A stretch of DNA of 64,000 nt from Linnemannia schmuckeri. Lineage: Eukaryota; Mortierellomycota; Mortierellomycetes; Mortierellales; Mortierellaceae. The translations under genes were made by a program, and so were the position numbers. The DNA lies in contig JANATG010000009.1 in assembly GCA_029449235.1 (NCBI GenBank), forward strand, positions 186,001 to 250,000, written 5' to 3'. Shown one piece after another: positions 36,144 to 47,949 of the stretch. Every line of letters begins with the position of its first letter. The stretch's first letter is position 1. Under the pieces are notes generated by a model. The model was not told the origin of the DNA. It saw nothing but the letters and a program-made list of their open reading frames with translations, and made no database searches.

Positions 36144-39137
36144 ATGGGCAGACCAGTGGCGCGCAATCTCGAGGATGAGATGATGACAAAGATCAAGGTG
36201 CTTTTCGACAGGATCCTCGACACCGTCAATAAAGAGAACGTAAGCAAATAATAACAAAAAAAACTTTTGTTATTCCTACAGTGTGCTTATGGCTCTTCTC
36301 TCTGCTCTCGTTGCCGCATATTCATCTCACTTTGCTGACCGGAGGATATTTTCTTCACTCTTCTTTTTTTCGCATATTTTTTCATTTGCATACCATGCAT
36401 TTGCTCAACCATTGGGGATGGATGATATGGAGGATATCTACAGCCGCAATACACGTTCGACTTTGAACAGTTTGTCGATTGCTTTGATGAGAACGATCAC
36501 TTCACCAAACGAGTCTTCGAGTTCCTGGTCAAAGAGACCGCTCAGCGTTACAGGAGTGCACACCCGCAGCTTCAGCACTCGTCCCATCCTCGAACCACCA
36601 TCCATCACCTTCCCGAGGGAGCACAGGACAGTCGTTCGACCACTGGCACCACCACTCCGACGTCCAACGCATTAACAGCAGGAGCAGAAACAGGAGCAGG
36701 AGGAGCAGGAGCTACGGGAGGAGAAGGAGGAGAATTGATAGGAGCTACTTCGGCGCCTTCAGCAACCGCGCTTCGACAGCATCACCATCATCATCACCAC
36801 CATTCCCCCTTCCAGTCGTCCCGGCACTCGCTCCCGGCACTCGAGCGTGACTCCCTCGTCCGATCGCCGTCGACTCTTGCAGGTTTTGGGTCGATGAACG
36901 AAAATACTCAAGCAACAGCGTCTTCGACTAGCTCCTCAGGGGCTGCGCTGAGATACTTGCTGTCGAGTCAAGGATTTGGTCAAAACAGCAGACGTTCGAG
37001 GATGGCCCAGAGAATGCTGTCAAACGACCTCTTGGCCTTTCATCAAGGACAGCCCTCTTTGTTCAGCAGCCTAAGTGCACTTTCTAGCCCTGTTCTTGGA
37101 CCCGACGCAATGCTTGCTTCCACCAGCAGAGGATCAAGTTCTACAACAGCCAGTAGAAGACCAGCTCAAGACCTGGAAATTTCCCTTCCAACCTCTTCAG
37201 CATCACCAATGGGATCATCATCAGGAGCAGCAGGAGGAGCGTCGTCATCTCCAGCCTTGGGCTCAGCATCGACAGCGACCTCGTCCACCTCACCCCGAGT
37301 GCGCTCACCCTTTGAACAGATGCAGGACAGACAGGATCGTCTTAGAAGAAATATGCCCCTGCGAGAGTTTTCGATGGAACTGATGCCAGAATCCTTCAGG
37401 AGCACCGACTCGAATGCCTCGGGATCCTCGTTTCACGTGTGGGATGACATGGAACCCCCAAACGACCCCACAGTGTCTCGAGCCTCGTCGTCATCGCAGA
37501 GAAGACGGGTTATTGTGGCCGAGAACATGAGACAGGCACGGGAACAACAAATTCGGCAAATGTATGCTCAGACCCTGCGTGCCCGACCACCCCTTGCACA
37601 ACCTTCTTCAACCCTGACATCATCCAGCCAAGCACAGCCATCGACTTCCCAGGCGTCGTCGTCATTGTCGTCCGAGCCTACAAACTCCTTTCAACAACAC
37701 TTACATCAGCAGTTACAGGAACAACGAGCTCGTCGACAATACGATCAACTAAGACAACTCGAACAGTCGCAACATGCTCATCAACAGGCACTACAGGCCC
37801 TCCAGGGCCAGAGACTTGTCGCACCAGAGGATACCCAGCAGTTATCGTCATCATCTCAGCAGGATCAACCACAGTCATCAACCCAGTCTCTTCCCCAACG
37901 ATATGTTCTCCAGGACAATGGTCTGCGACTTGTCCAACCTTATCCTGGCTCACCAGGAACCCCAGTCCCACTTTCCAGTACTGCATCCGATTCTACGGCG
38001 ACTGGTGGTCTGACTTCACAGTCTACTGGATCTCTTTCGTCGCTCACTTCTCAACAAGTTCTGGATGAGGCTTACCAGGAATTCAGCAGCAGCACCGAGC
38101 GGGGACGGGCTGCCATGCGTAATGCTCTTGCGGCAGATCTCCACATTGAGGAAGATCACCAGGTGCTGTTGACGGGAGAAGTGAGCAGACGCAGGAGACG
38201 ACGAGTTGTCGGGAGATTCTCTAACTCGATGGGGTCACCTGATATCGGATCTGATAACTCGAGCGCTATTATCAGTCAGCAACAGCAACAGCAAGAACAG
38301 CGGGAACAAGAATCTCTCGACTCAGCAGCAGCAGCGGTAGTAGCAGTAGCAGTTGCCCCGACAGACTCAGTATCGCCTTTGCCACCAACTAGCTCAACCA
38401 CAGCTCAACAACCACATAATGTGGAGCAACAACAGCAAGGAACAGTACCAGTTATCGACAGAGCATTGCCTACAGGTGCAACCATTACAACTCCCAGTGC
38501 AGCTACGATTGGTTCGACGACGACGACGGCGCCTACGGTACCAGAGGTCTCTGTAGAGATGGTTGATAGTCAAACAACCCATGACGACACAGAGCACCGT
38601 GGTAGTAGTGAAATCAGTAGCAGCAGCGGTAGCAGTGGCAGTGGCGGTCATCTTGGCTTGGGTCTGACTTCGGCGGACAGTACCAGTCATGGACAGAGCG
38701 TACCCCCAACTCCACCCTCCCCAAACCCCAACAGAAACCCGATGCCGACCTTCCAGGACCGCAGGCGATCATCAATCAACCCTGCCGATATTGAGACATT
38801 GGTTCGAGAGATGGAAGCGAATGCGCAGTCGGCAGCTTTGGGTATCAGAACAACCGGTAGCAGTAGCGTTGGCAGTAATAGACCAACGTCGACTTTGTCG
38901 ACCAGAATCAGGTTCCCTCTTCATGCGCTGTCGCCTATTGTTGAGCCCAGTGGATCCGCACCCCCGGTGCCGGCGGTCCCTCCTCTGGGAATCTTGACGC
39001 CCACTTCTTCGACTTCTTCTCTGGCTGGGTCGACGGAATCAGGATCTCGTGCAACGCAGCAGCCGGTCCTGTTGTCGCCCGAGCCTGAGCATGGAGTTGA
39101 GCGGGTTGATAGACCCCATTCGCCTCCCCTGCAATAA
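36144..39137 (+). CDS. large Ser/Gln/Thr-rich protein, unknown
   Basis: Two exons (36144-36239 and 36444-39137; GTAAGC donor, CTACAG acceptor, phase 0) encode 929 residues. Only the first 75 look folded: MGRPVARNLEDEMMTKIKVL, FDRILDTVNKENPQYTFDFE and CFDENDHFTKRVFEFLVKET. The rest is disordered, with Ser-, Gln-, Thr- and Gly-rich runs, an H8 tract near residue 136, and basic patches such as RRRRRRVVGRF. The start has a good context (CACCATGG). The composition suggests a nuclear or signalling scaffold, but I do not recognise it. It is divergent from the 27.6-32.4 kb gene, which has the same composition. An alternative is that both belong to one regulatory pathway; nothing in the sequence proves it. 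Confidence 0.7.
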
Positions 39138-39520
39138 TCACATTTTTACCTTTTCTTTTTCATTTTCGTTTTTCATTTTTTTTCTTGTTGCTTTTCCATC
39201 TTCGTATCCTGTACATGTAATAAAAGGTGCCACCTGCATCACAGAGCCAACTGTGTACGCGGGTTAAGCATCCCCCCATTCTAGACTTGAAATATGCATC
39301 CTTTGATGCCGGTGAAATTTTTGGTGGCGCAAGGGACAAACAAACTTTACAATAATTTCAAACGCTATTTTTCTGAGTAAACAATCCATAGCACACATCT
39401 CTCTCGTCAAACACATCACACCGTCTTCTGAATCCCAGAACTCCCAAGAAGGACGATTTCACGGTACAACCTGAAAAAGATCTCGACATTTCGCTTTGAG
39501 ATCTCGCGCGCGCTCCCAGG

Positions 39521-42500
39521 ATGCATCCCAGTTCACAGGAGCAGCGAGCGACTCACATCCGATTCTCTCAGGACGAGGACGAGGAAGAGGGGCAGGCGCG
39601 TGACTCTACCGCTAGTGCTATCGAGATAAAAAACAGACCAACAAACGGGACAAAGGCATCACCGGCAACATCTCCCTCGTGGCTACAACAACAGCCGCGC
39701 CCACTTGGCCCAAATACCCGTCTCCCACCAGTGGCACCAGCAACGACCAAGACGCCTGCATTTCTCGTTAAAAAACCTCCTCAAAAGCCCAAGAGTATCG
39801 ATGTACAGAATCACCTCAGCGCTGTTCGGCGAGCCGAGAATCCGCTCTATACCCACTCCCCTTCCATCGCCATCACTACAGCAACATATAATTATACGAA
39901 AGGACCGGAAGCAGGAGCGGCAACGATGATGGGAACGGGAAGGCCATTTTCACGCTCGTCAGCGACGACTGCAAGAACAGGACCCGTCAAGATCGCACAG
40001 CAGTCGATTTCGAATAGCTTGGGTCAAGCACGGACGATCGAGCAGGAGCGACAATCAATACGCTCACCCCCATTAGCACCAGGTGTCATTTCCTCCATCG
40101 GTCAGCACCAGAAACAGCGACACTTTGCGATCCCACCCAAGAGCCCTCGCACAGTGCCGTCTTTTGGGTCGCACTCGCCATCACCGAAGGGAGAAAAAGA
40201 GAGTGTGAAGGGGAAGGCGATCAATGTAACGCCACTGAATTCGACATCTTGGCTTGAGGAGGATCGGGCGCAAGGGACGAGGGTGAGGGATAAGGAGTGG
40301 TGGGAAGAGGATGACGAGGAGGAGGGGGATGGGGATGATGATGAAGTTGTGCAGGTTCGGATACCGCATTTCTTGCACCCCGGAGGAAGTGGAGGCGTGT
40401 CCAAAGATACGGGATCCAAACCAACAGCTATTACGACTACGACTAAGACGACAGCAACTACGATGACAGACACGATACCGACAAAGAAGCAGGTATCATT
40501 AACGGGCTGGATAAAACAGGATGTCAAGGACCTCATTAACTCCGTCGCAGACAAGTCGTCTAAGGCGTTCGTGAAGACCAAGGATGTCATGGGATGTGTT
40601 GAGAACATGGCGGCGTCTGCGTCATCCCAAGGCCATGCCAAAAAGAAGGACGAAGACGATGACGAGAATGAGGACGAGGATGGGGCTGGTTGGTTGGACG
40701 AGTCGCTTGGGGAAGAGAGTTGGAGCGAGTTTTTTTCGAAGGATTTGGATTTCGTTGAGAAGAACGATGCTTGTAGGTACTCGACACAAGAGATTGGGCA
40801 GGAACGGGAGAAGGAACAGGAGATGAAACAGGGGATGGAGCGGCAGAGGCAGAGGGAGCGTGATCAGGATCGAAGACCTCTATTCAACAAGACGGCGCAA
40901 GCAGGGAAGAATGAAAGAGAGAAGCGACGGAAACACGCGGAGAATCCAGAACTGGATTTTCCATACTCTGATGATGAGAAGCCTAGTGTTCAAGAAAAGG
41001 TGTCAATGGTGCCGGCCCCTGTCAATGAGGATACTGCCACCAAGGATTCTGCGATTAAGGGTGCTGTTAGGAAGGACGCTGTCGTCAAAGGTTGCGATCA
41101 TGGGCGGGACCAAGAACTGGAACGGGAGCACGAACGGAATCAAAAACATGCTCGAGGTCGCGATGGGCAAAAGAACGGGATGTCAACAGCTGATACTTCG
41201 CCGCGGGAGAAGAAGAGTGAAGTCGAGGTCTCCAGGAGGTCATCTTTTTTGCCATCTGACATCAGCAGTGATGGTGATTATTTACCATACCGTCAACGAC
41301 AGCAGCCATCAAGTGACAGGCGAGGCAGCAGGACATCTTCCTCTGGAAAAGCGTCGCAAGAAGGGATGAAGAGTGAGGCCAAGGCCTGTAAGGCATCGTC
41401 GATTTTGCCTGTTGACGAGGAGTTACCACAGAGTCATCAGCAGCGGCTGCTTCTGCAGACATTGAAACTAAGCAGGAAACCGGATTCCAAGACTCCTCTC
41501 GAGGACATACTACGGAACCGATCGTCAGCTGGACAGGATGATCGACCTTCGACTCCGACTCGGTCTATCTACAACCCCAAGAACTCCAATCTCCATAGGA
41601 GTATTGATGCCCCGGATTCGGATTCTGATCTGGATGATCCACTCTTTTCTATCGCCGCGACTCAACCACAGTCGGATCCTCCTACCCAGTCGCTGTCTTC
41701 AGCACCCTCATCTCGACCATTATCACAGACGCCGTCCGTAACCTCGGCGGACTCGTTTTCGTCGACGGCTGTCAAAATTGGCGGTTCGAAGCGGGAGCGG
41801 GACTTTGAACGGATGCCGAAGAACTCGACCAGTTTTATTGACTTGAGCGATAGCAGTCTTGAAGATGGTGATAATCCCTTCTTGGAACACAGTACATCAA
41901 AACCCAAGTTGTCAACAGGTAACAACAAGGACAAGGACGTGCCGGGAACACTTGTCCTAAAAAAACGCAAGGAGACACCCCGCACGTATATCGATACTTG
42001 TCATCATCAGGGCCAGCAACAACGGGACGAGCGCCGTCGAACTGTTCAGAGTCAGAGGGATCTGGACGATGATAGCTCCGAAGAGTCGATAGGCAGATGG
42101 AAGCAGCTTGACAGTGGTGATCATTTGCGTCCCAGCAAGCCAAAGAAGGCGGATGACGAAATCCCCAGATATCGCGGCACCAACGGCCCCGGAGATACCA
42201 GACGACCTCTAAAGTCAAATGTTCGTACAAAGACACGGATCGTGTGCGGGGGAGAAGATGATGACTCGGAGAACGCCAAATATACCAAGTCAGCACGTCC
42301 GGTAGCTGATTCCAGAGGCGACGCCTCAGCATTAACACGCGAGGTTCGACAAGTAACCTCGTCATGCGAGAATGAGAGAGTAAGGACTTTTGGTGAGCGG
42401 AGGACTACAGGGCGCGGTTATTCTCACTCGCATAAAGACGATCGAGACCGGCGGAGGGATCAAGATCGGGATTCAGATAGAGATCAAGAATCAACTAATC

Positions 42501-44195
42501 GGCCAAAGAAGTCGAGTGTCGAGCGGTCGCCGATGATGATGGTCAGACAGGTGCAACCACCAGACAGCCCCTTCGATGTCTTGTTGACGCCCACCAGCTC
42601 ACACAGGAAAACCCCCAAAACGGATCACCTTTCGTCAAGTCAAAAACGACGGAGTCACCCCGCATCCACGAGTGACGAGGAGAGCGACTCGCCTCCTACT
42701 CGCCCTACCACTCCTGAACCCCCGAGAAGGACGGCGGTCATGCAGTACCTTGAGAAACCACCGTCGACCCCAACTAAAGATCTGAATGGGAGAAAGAGCG
42801 AGCTTGACGGTATCAAGAGTCAGGGCTTGAAGAGTCCAAAGAAGAGCCCTAGGATTGGAGACGACTTGAAGCTCCCTTCACCCAGACGCAAGAGGATCCG
42901 TGCCATTCCCGAAATGATTTCCCTCTCCGACGATGACTATCCTTCCCTAGGTAAGACTCCTGTCCTTTTGATTATTTTGATTAAGATTATTACGCTGACT
43001 ATTAGGACACTAAATTGGAGCAGGTTTCCGATTATTTTTTCCACTCATTCGATAACTTCTTCTTGGGAAAAAAAAATAGGCGCAGTAAAGGAGGGAGAAG
43101 ATTTGTGTCCATATTGCGGGGATGCTTTGCCAACTGAGAAGTCAGCGCGGCTAAAGTCTTCACTCGCCAAGATTCTGGCCAGACAAGAGGACCGGCTTCA
43201 TGCCCAGCAGGAGCTTTTGAGGCGAGAACGGATAAAGGGTGAACATTTTGACGACGTGCTTGGGCTTGAAGCAGTAGAGGTTCTAGGTCCCTCAACCGCG
43301 ACCGCCGTCGCAGTGACAACACCCAAGAAGCCATGGGTACCTCGGCCGAGGAAATTGGAGCGACTAAGGGCCGTTCCGACACAGATCGACTTGACGACTG
43401 ATGCCTCTGGAACCGGTGATGAAGCGGGCAGTGCTGGCAGCGCGTTTTTTGCAGAGAAGGAAAATGAGCTGCAACAGAGACTGTTTAGCAAGATCACTGC
43501 GGTGGAGAAATTTGAGTTTTGTCGGATCCATGTGGCAGAAGAGAAAATCATCCCTGCTGGACTGGAGCGCAACTACCCGCTTTTTATTCGGTTTGATGAG
43601 TTACCGGACAGGATACGGAGAATGGAGCCTGAGCTTTTGGGGATCATTTGTGGGACAGTCGCGAGTCCGTACTTGGATCGGGCGCTTGCGAATTATCGCA
43701 AGTTGGGCCATGGTGCTCGCAACCCTCAAGCCGTCCTTGCTGGTGTTCAAATGACCCTTGTAAGTAACAATTTTTTTTATTTTTATTTTTATTTTTTTTT
43801 GTGTCATACAACTAACAATACTTCGCCTCGCTTTTTTTTTTTTTTTTTTTTTTTTTTAACTATGATCAATTTGATAAAAAAAAAAAAAAAAAAAACAGCC
43901 GGGATATTATGGCTCCAAAGGATCGAGCAAGATTGTTGAGGTCCTGGTCAAGATGTTCATCGAGACCCAGATCTTGACAAACGAGACAGCAAGACCACAG
44001 ATGCCGATCGAGTATATCCAACAGGTACTTGTTCCTGAGACGGGTGTGCGGTTGATTATGGAGGATCGGCAGGGTGGTGGTGGTAGTGGTGGCCGTGAGG
44101 GCGAAGGTGTATTGACGGTGGAGGAGGCGCAAGCGATTATGTTGGATAGTGTTGAGTTTGGGAACTATGTTCATGATATCGAGCTGCCTTGGTAG
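39521..44195 (+). CDS. RTC4: giant protein with C-terminal RTC4 domain
   Basis: Three exons (39521-42950, 43080-43759, 43899-44195) join to 1468 residues. Residues 1-1140 are charged and disordered: acidic runs (EEDDEEEGDGDDDE), KEKE-like stretches and many SP/TP sites. The last 320 residues hold the recognisable part: EDLCPYCGDALP (CxxC), EKFEFCRIHVAEEKIIPAGL, YPLFIRFDELPDRIRRMEPE, then after the last intron PGYYGSKGSSKIVEVLVKMF, YIQQVLVPETGVRLIMED and LTVEEAQAIMLDSVEFG. This is the RTC4-type domain of fungal 'restriction of telomere capping' proteins, linked genetically to telomere protection. Yeast Rtc4 is only about 400 residues, so the N-terminal extension is unusual. Molecular activity is unknown. 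Confidence 0.8.
43832..43895 (+). repeat. T26/A20 inverted homopolymers in an intron
   Basis: T26 (43,832-43,857), 18 other bases, then A20 (43,876-43,895) directly before the CAG acceptor of the last intron of the RTC4-domain gene. The transcript can fold into a 20-bp U:A hairpin next to the splice site. Confidence 0.7.
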
Positions 44196-47002
44196 TCATT
44201 CTTTGTTATTTTATTCTGCTGACTGGCTGATTTATTTAACTTGCAGATGGAGTGGGTGTTAGCAGTCGACGTAAAGCTTACAGTCGGACACGTATTTCAC
44301 TCGCTTTTTTATCTTATTTCGTCAACAACATGTAAATTATTGTATACATCGATAGCCGCATTCTGGACTTTCCGTGAACCCTTCCTTTTTTTTGTATGAT
44401 GACCAATATCTGACCCTTTCATTGTTGATGCGTCTCAGTCCACTATTTTTTTCTTGCATCCACGAATGGAATCCGTCTCAGGGAACCATCTGCTTTGCCT
44501 ATTTCTGTTTATATGGGCGATGATGGAACAAGGTGAGCTGCTTGTCTCTTTTCCTTGATGGCGTATCTCGAACCTTCTTTTTCTTTTATCGATATTTTTT
44601 TGTGTCCGCAGGTCGGACCGACTGCGAGGTTGCTGTCCTTTTTGATTTTACGGAACTGTGAAATTGTCAAAGTAGATAAAGTGGGCGAAGATGGCTGCAT
44701 TTGCCGGTGGTAATAAACCTCGTGGTATATGTTAATGGGGCGCGTGTATTTGTATGCATTCTTAGTGTCCGGATATTCAATATACGCCAACGATTTTTTG
44801 TTACACATGCGGGTGCGTATAAGCTGGCTGGATTTCGTAAGACATATATACTCAATAATGCAAGGGGAGGAGAAACAAGACGATAGCCTGTATTGGTGAG
44901 AATGTTGTTTTCAGTAGAGCCTTGAATTGAAAAAAAGAGAGCGATAGCCTTACGTCAGAATCAGTGCATTGTTGTTCGAGGTTCTTTCACTGTTAGAAGT
45001 CGCAGGACTGAATGTTCTTATCTCCGTCGTGTCTATCTTTCTGTTTGCTAGATGTGACCGATGACCACTCAGCATGGCATCTCTTTTCTTTCGCCACGCC
45101 ATTGCAGTGCCATTATTTTGTTTGATGTGACCCGAAGGATGACAGATGACGCCCAGCGAGAAATACCTTTTTACTTAAGCAATCTTGGTCTCAGAAGATC
45201 CGTGGTCGCGTTTATCATGTCCTAAATCACATCTCAGCACGATGCTCTAAGCTATCATTCATACATGGTCTTTGTATTCATGGCTGGCTGTCACAGATTC
45301 ATAGCGTTTGAGATGATTAGTATTTTGGATGATGCATCGACAGTCGACCTGAATACTGTTATACTGTCGTGGAAGGTCGATCATTCGGTCAAATTGGCCA
45401 GCTTACGCTTTTGATGGGTGTCAAAGCTGTGGAAAACACTCGTCCGAATTTTCGTTTTTTATATTCGCTGTAAAAGAATTGTTTCGTCATAATGCGGAGC
45501 GATAAAGAGAGCCATCTGACCAAGTTAGCAGTTTCGAGACTCGATATTCAAGTAGTAGAACAGTATCGCGTCGCTTGGTACTCGAGAATGTCTTATGTAC
45601 AGCTATATATGGCCTTTGGAATGAAGTGGCAGTTAATGAATTGACTGCTAATATTTTCAGCTTCATTATTTTTCCTCATCCTCACATAAACAAGCATACA
45701 AGATACTCACGGACCGATGTTGTATGATCTTTTCACTTTTCTAGATACCCTGAGTAATTCTATCCGAGAATTCGCGGCACATTCAATACCTGCAACTTTT
45801 TTCACTAGTGCGAGGTGAGCTTCTGGGTACACAGATTTCAGAAGACATTTACTCAATACCAGGGGAACAGGAGAGTAGCAGATGGCGCTCCTAGTGTGTT
45901 GCTTTGATCAAAAGCCTTGATTGGAGAAAAGCTACCAATATACACGCATCTGCGTCCCCTTTTTCGGGATGGACAATTGTGTTGTTTTTGGGAACCCTGC
46001 TTATTATTTGGAGGGGTTATTTTGACGTAAGTGGATACAACTTTGAAAAATGATATAGAGTGAGGGACGAGATGAGAGGAAACAGGAAAGTAAGCGATGT
46101 CATTTCGCTTCGTGTGAGAAGGTAACACGAGCACCAGACAGTAGTATCGTCGTATGGACCATCGGTTCCCATCACTGTGTATCAGCTAATCATTCAAGCC
46201 GGACAAAAAACACGCGTTATAAAATAGAGTCTATGGGCTTTGCAAGCGTTCGCAAGGAACTTGCCCATCCTATTCATCGCCTTCGCCGTCAAGTGAGCGT
46301 GAGATCGGATACAAAGCAAAATTCAGAGAGGAATGCTGATCGGAAAGATGTGTTGGAATAAGATTTCAATGATAGCCTGAGTAATGTCGTTTTATATTTT
46401 TTTATGCGTGTTCATAATAAGTAGTACACTGTTTTTCTCTTTTACCAGTCTCTCTTCTACTCTTTCGCTTCTTCTTGTACCGCCATCCATTGAAGAGAGA
46501 TATTCTCATAAAGAGTAATAGAATACGCTGACCATTCCCTGAAATTATTTCCAGCGTTCTCAGAAGCCTCGCCTCTCTCTCTCTCTCTTCGCTTCACTTG
46601 CTTTTCTTGCCTTGCCTCGCTTCGTTGCAATCGATTCAAAAAAATCTCACGACTTGTTTGTTTTCTGCAAACTTTAAAATTTTTGACGCGTTGTGTGACA
46701 ACTATCCCTTCTGTTTTCAATTGACACAAGGCAGAATCTTTGACCCATTCTTAAACTCGTTTGCCCGACCGTGCGTGGTATGTGGTTTCTGAAGGGTTTA
46801 ACCCCAATTGACTCAATTGAAAAAAAAAAAAAAAAGGTAAAAGGGGAGGGATATGCATAGCATTGGACAATAGGATGTCAACAAGGCGTGAGCACATAGA
46901 ATTCTCTTGAAGCGGTCAATTGGTCAAATGGGTTGCGAGTAAATGGTGGTACATTTGTACGTCAGTGTGTCAAGCGAATGTCAACGTGAGTCAGCTCAAA
47001 TG
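44196..47002. other. intergenic region left of the transposon
   Basis: About 2.8 kb from the RTC4-domain gene to the target-site duplication. AT-rich, no convincing protein or RNA gene. A poly(A) run lies at 46,819-46,835. Confidence 0.45.
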
Positions 47003-47011
47003 TGAGAAGGA
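47003..47011 (+). repeat. target-site duplication, left copy
   Basis: TGAGAAGGA directly abuts the left terminal inverted repeat (which starts GAAGCTCTGAACCC). The identical nine bases occur in direct orientation directly after the right inverted repeat at 54,173-54,181. Confidence 0.92.
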
Positions 47012-47949
47012 GAAGCTCTGAACCCAGCCACCTCGTCCGCTGAATGCAATTCTGCTGACGAGAGGCTGGGACAAAATCTCCCCCTTTACTAAGGAAGCGC
47101 CCTTCCCGTCGTATTCCCAAAAAAGGAATCTCGTCCAAAAAAGGAATCTCGTCCAAAAAAGGAAGACGCAGTCACCGACCTCGGCCTCATGCCAATAAAC
47201 CTCTCTTACTTTGCATCCATCAGCTTCACTCTCAAGTGATGCAACAGCATGTCAAACAAAAGGCTGCTCAGGTAAAGATGGTCGTATTCATTCCCAGGCA
47301 CGCGTTCGTCAGCAGTATCTGACTATCCAAGCAGCCGACCTGGTGATCAGTTTGTCTCAACTCCTTCTCTTTGTTCTTCCTCTTCTCATACAAAAAAATA
47401 AAATAAAAAACGCTCGGGGTCTATTCCGCGATAGCGATCTCCCGCTTCTTAAAGAGACTCCGAGCACGCCAAGCAAACGAGCTTCTGGGGCTTCCAGGGT
47501 AAAGGCACAGTTTGATATTGTACCGGGGGGGGGGGGAGTCTTTGCTGTGATGTTTGTCGCGTTTCCTAATTTGCTGGTTTTCAACGCGCGGTAGCTTCAA
47601 GATATAAGCGGGTTCGGCGTCCTTGACTTCAACAAGCCTGATTTACAATCACCTGGAGGAACCAGTCAAGGCATAGGGAGATTCGGTGTCCTCGACTTCA
47701 ACAAGCCTGATTTACAATCCCCTGGAGGAGCCAACCAAGTGAGTGACTGTCGGCCACTGTTGCGAGCGCGATGGTTCTTTCTCCAAACACATCTCTAATC
47801 GTCTCTTGGCTCTGGGAATTTACTCCGCATAGGATACCCCAAGAAAAGTCGCCGAGGCTCTGCTTTCGTTAGGTGGAGCCCATTCTTTCCTGGAGGGATC
47901 GACCTCCTCCTGGGTCTCCAAGGCATTCAACGCTGCACAAGACGCCGCG
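47012..47949 (+). repeat. left terminal inverted repeat (938 bp)
   Basis: Its reverse complement is found at 53,235-54,172, with position p pairing to 101,184 minus p. It contains subterminal 18-bp tandem repeats, an apparent promoter, a start codon (47,239) and the first 165 codons of the left gene. Identity ends abruptly after GACGCCGCG in the middle of an exon. Confidence 0.93.
47119..47164 (+). repeat. subterminal 18-bp tandem repeats (left)
   Basis: Two and a half copies of AAAAAAGGAATCTCGTCC about 107 bp from the element end and 75 bp upstream of the coding start. Their mirror copy is at 54,020-54,065. They are candidate transposase-binding or promoter elements; that role is inferred. 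Confidence 0.85.

Noticed and set aside
47211..47594. Identical 127-residue frames at 47,211-47,594 (+) and 53,590-53,973 (-) as a separate gene
   Set aside because: They read through introns of the TIR-encoded first exons and begin at a TTG; the spliced reading starting at 47,239 (and 53,945) connects in phase with the downstream proteins.
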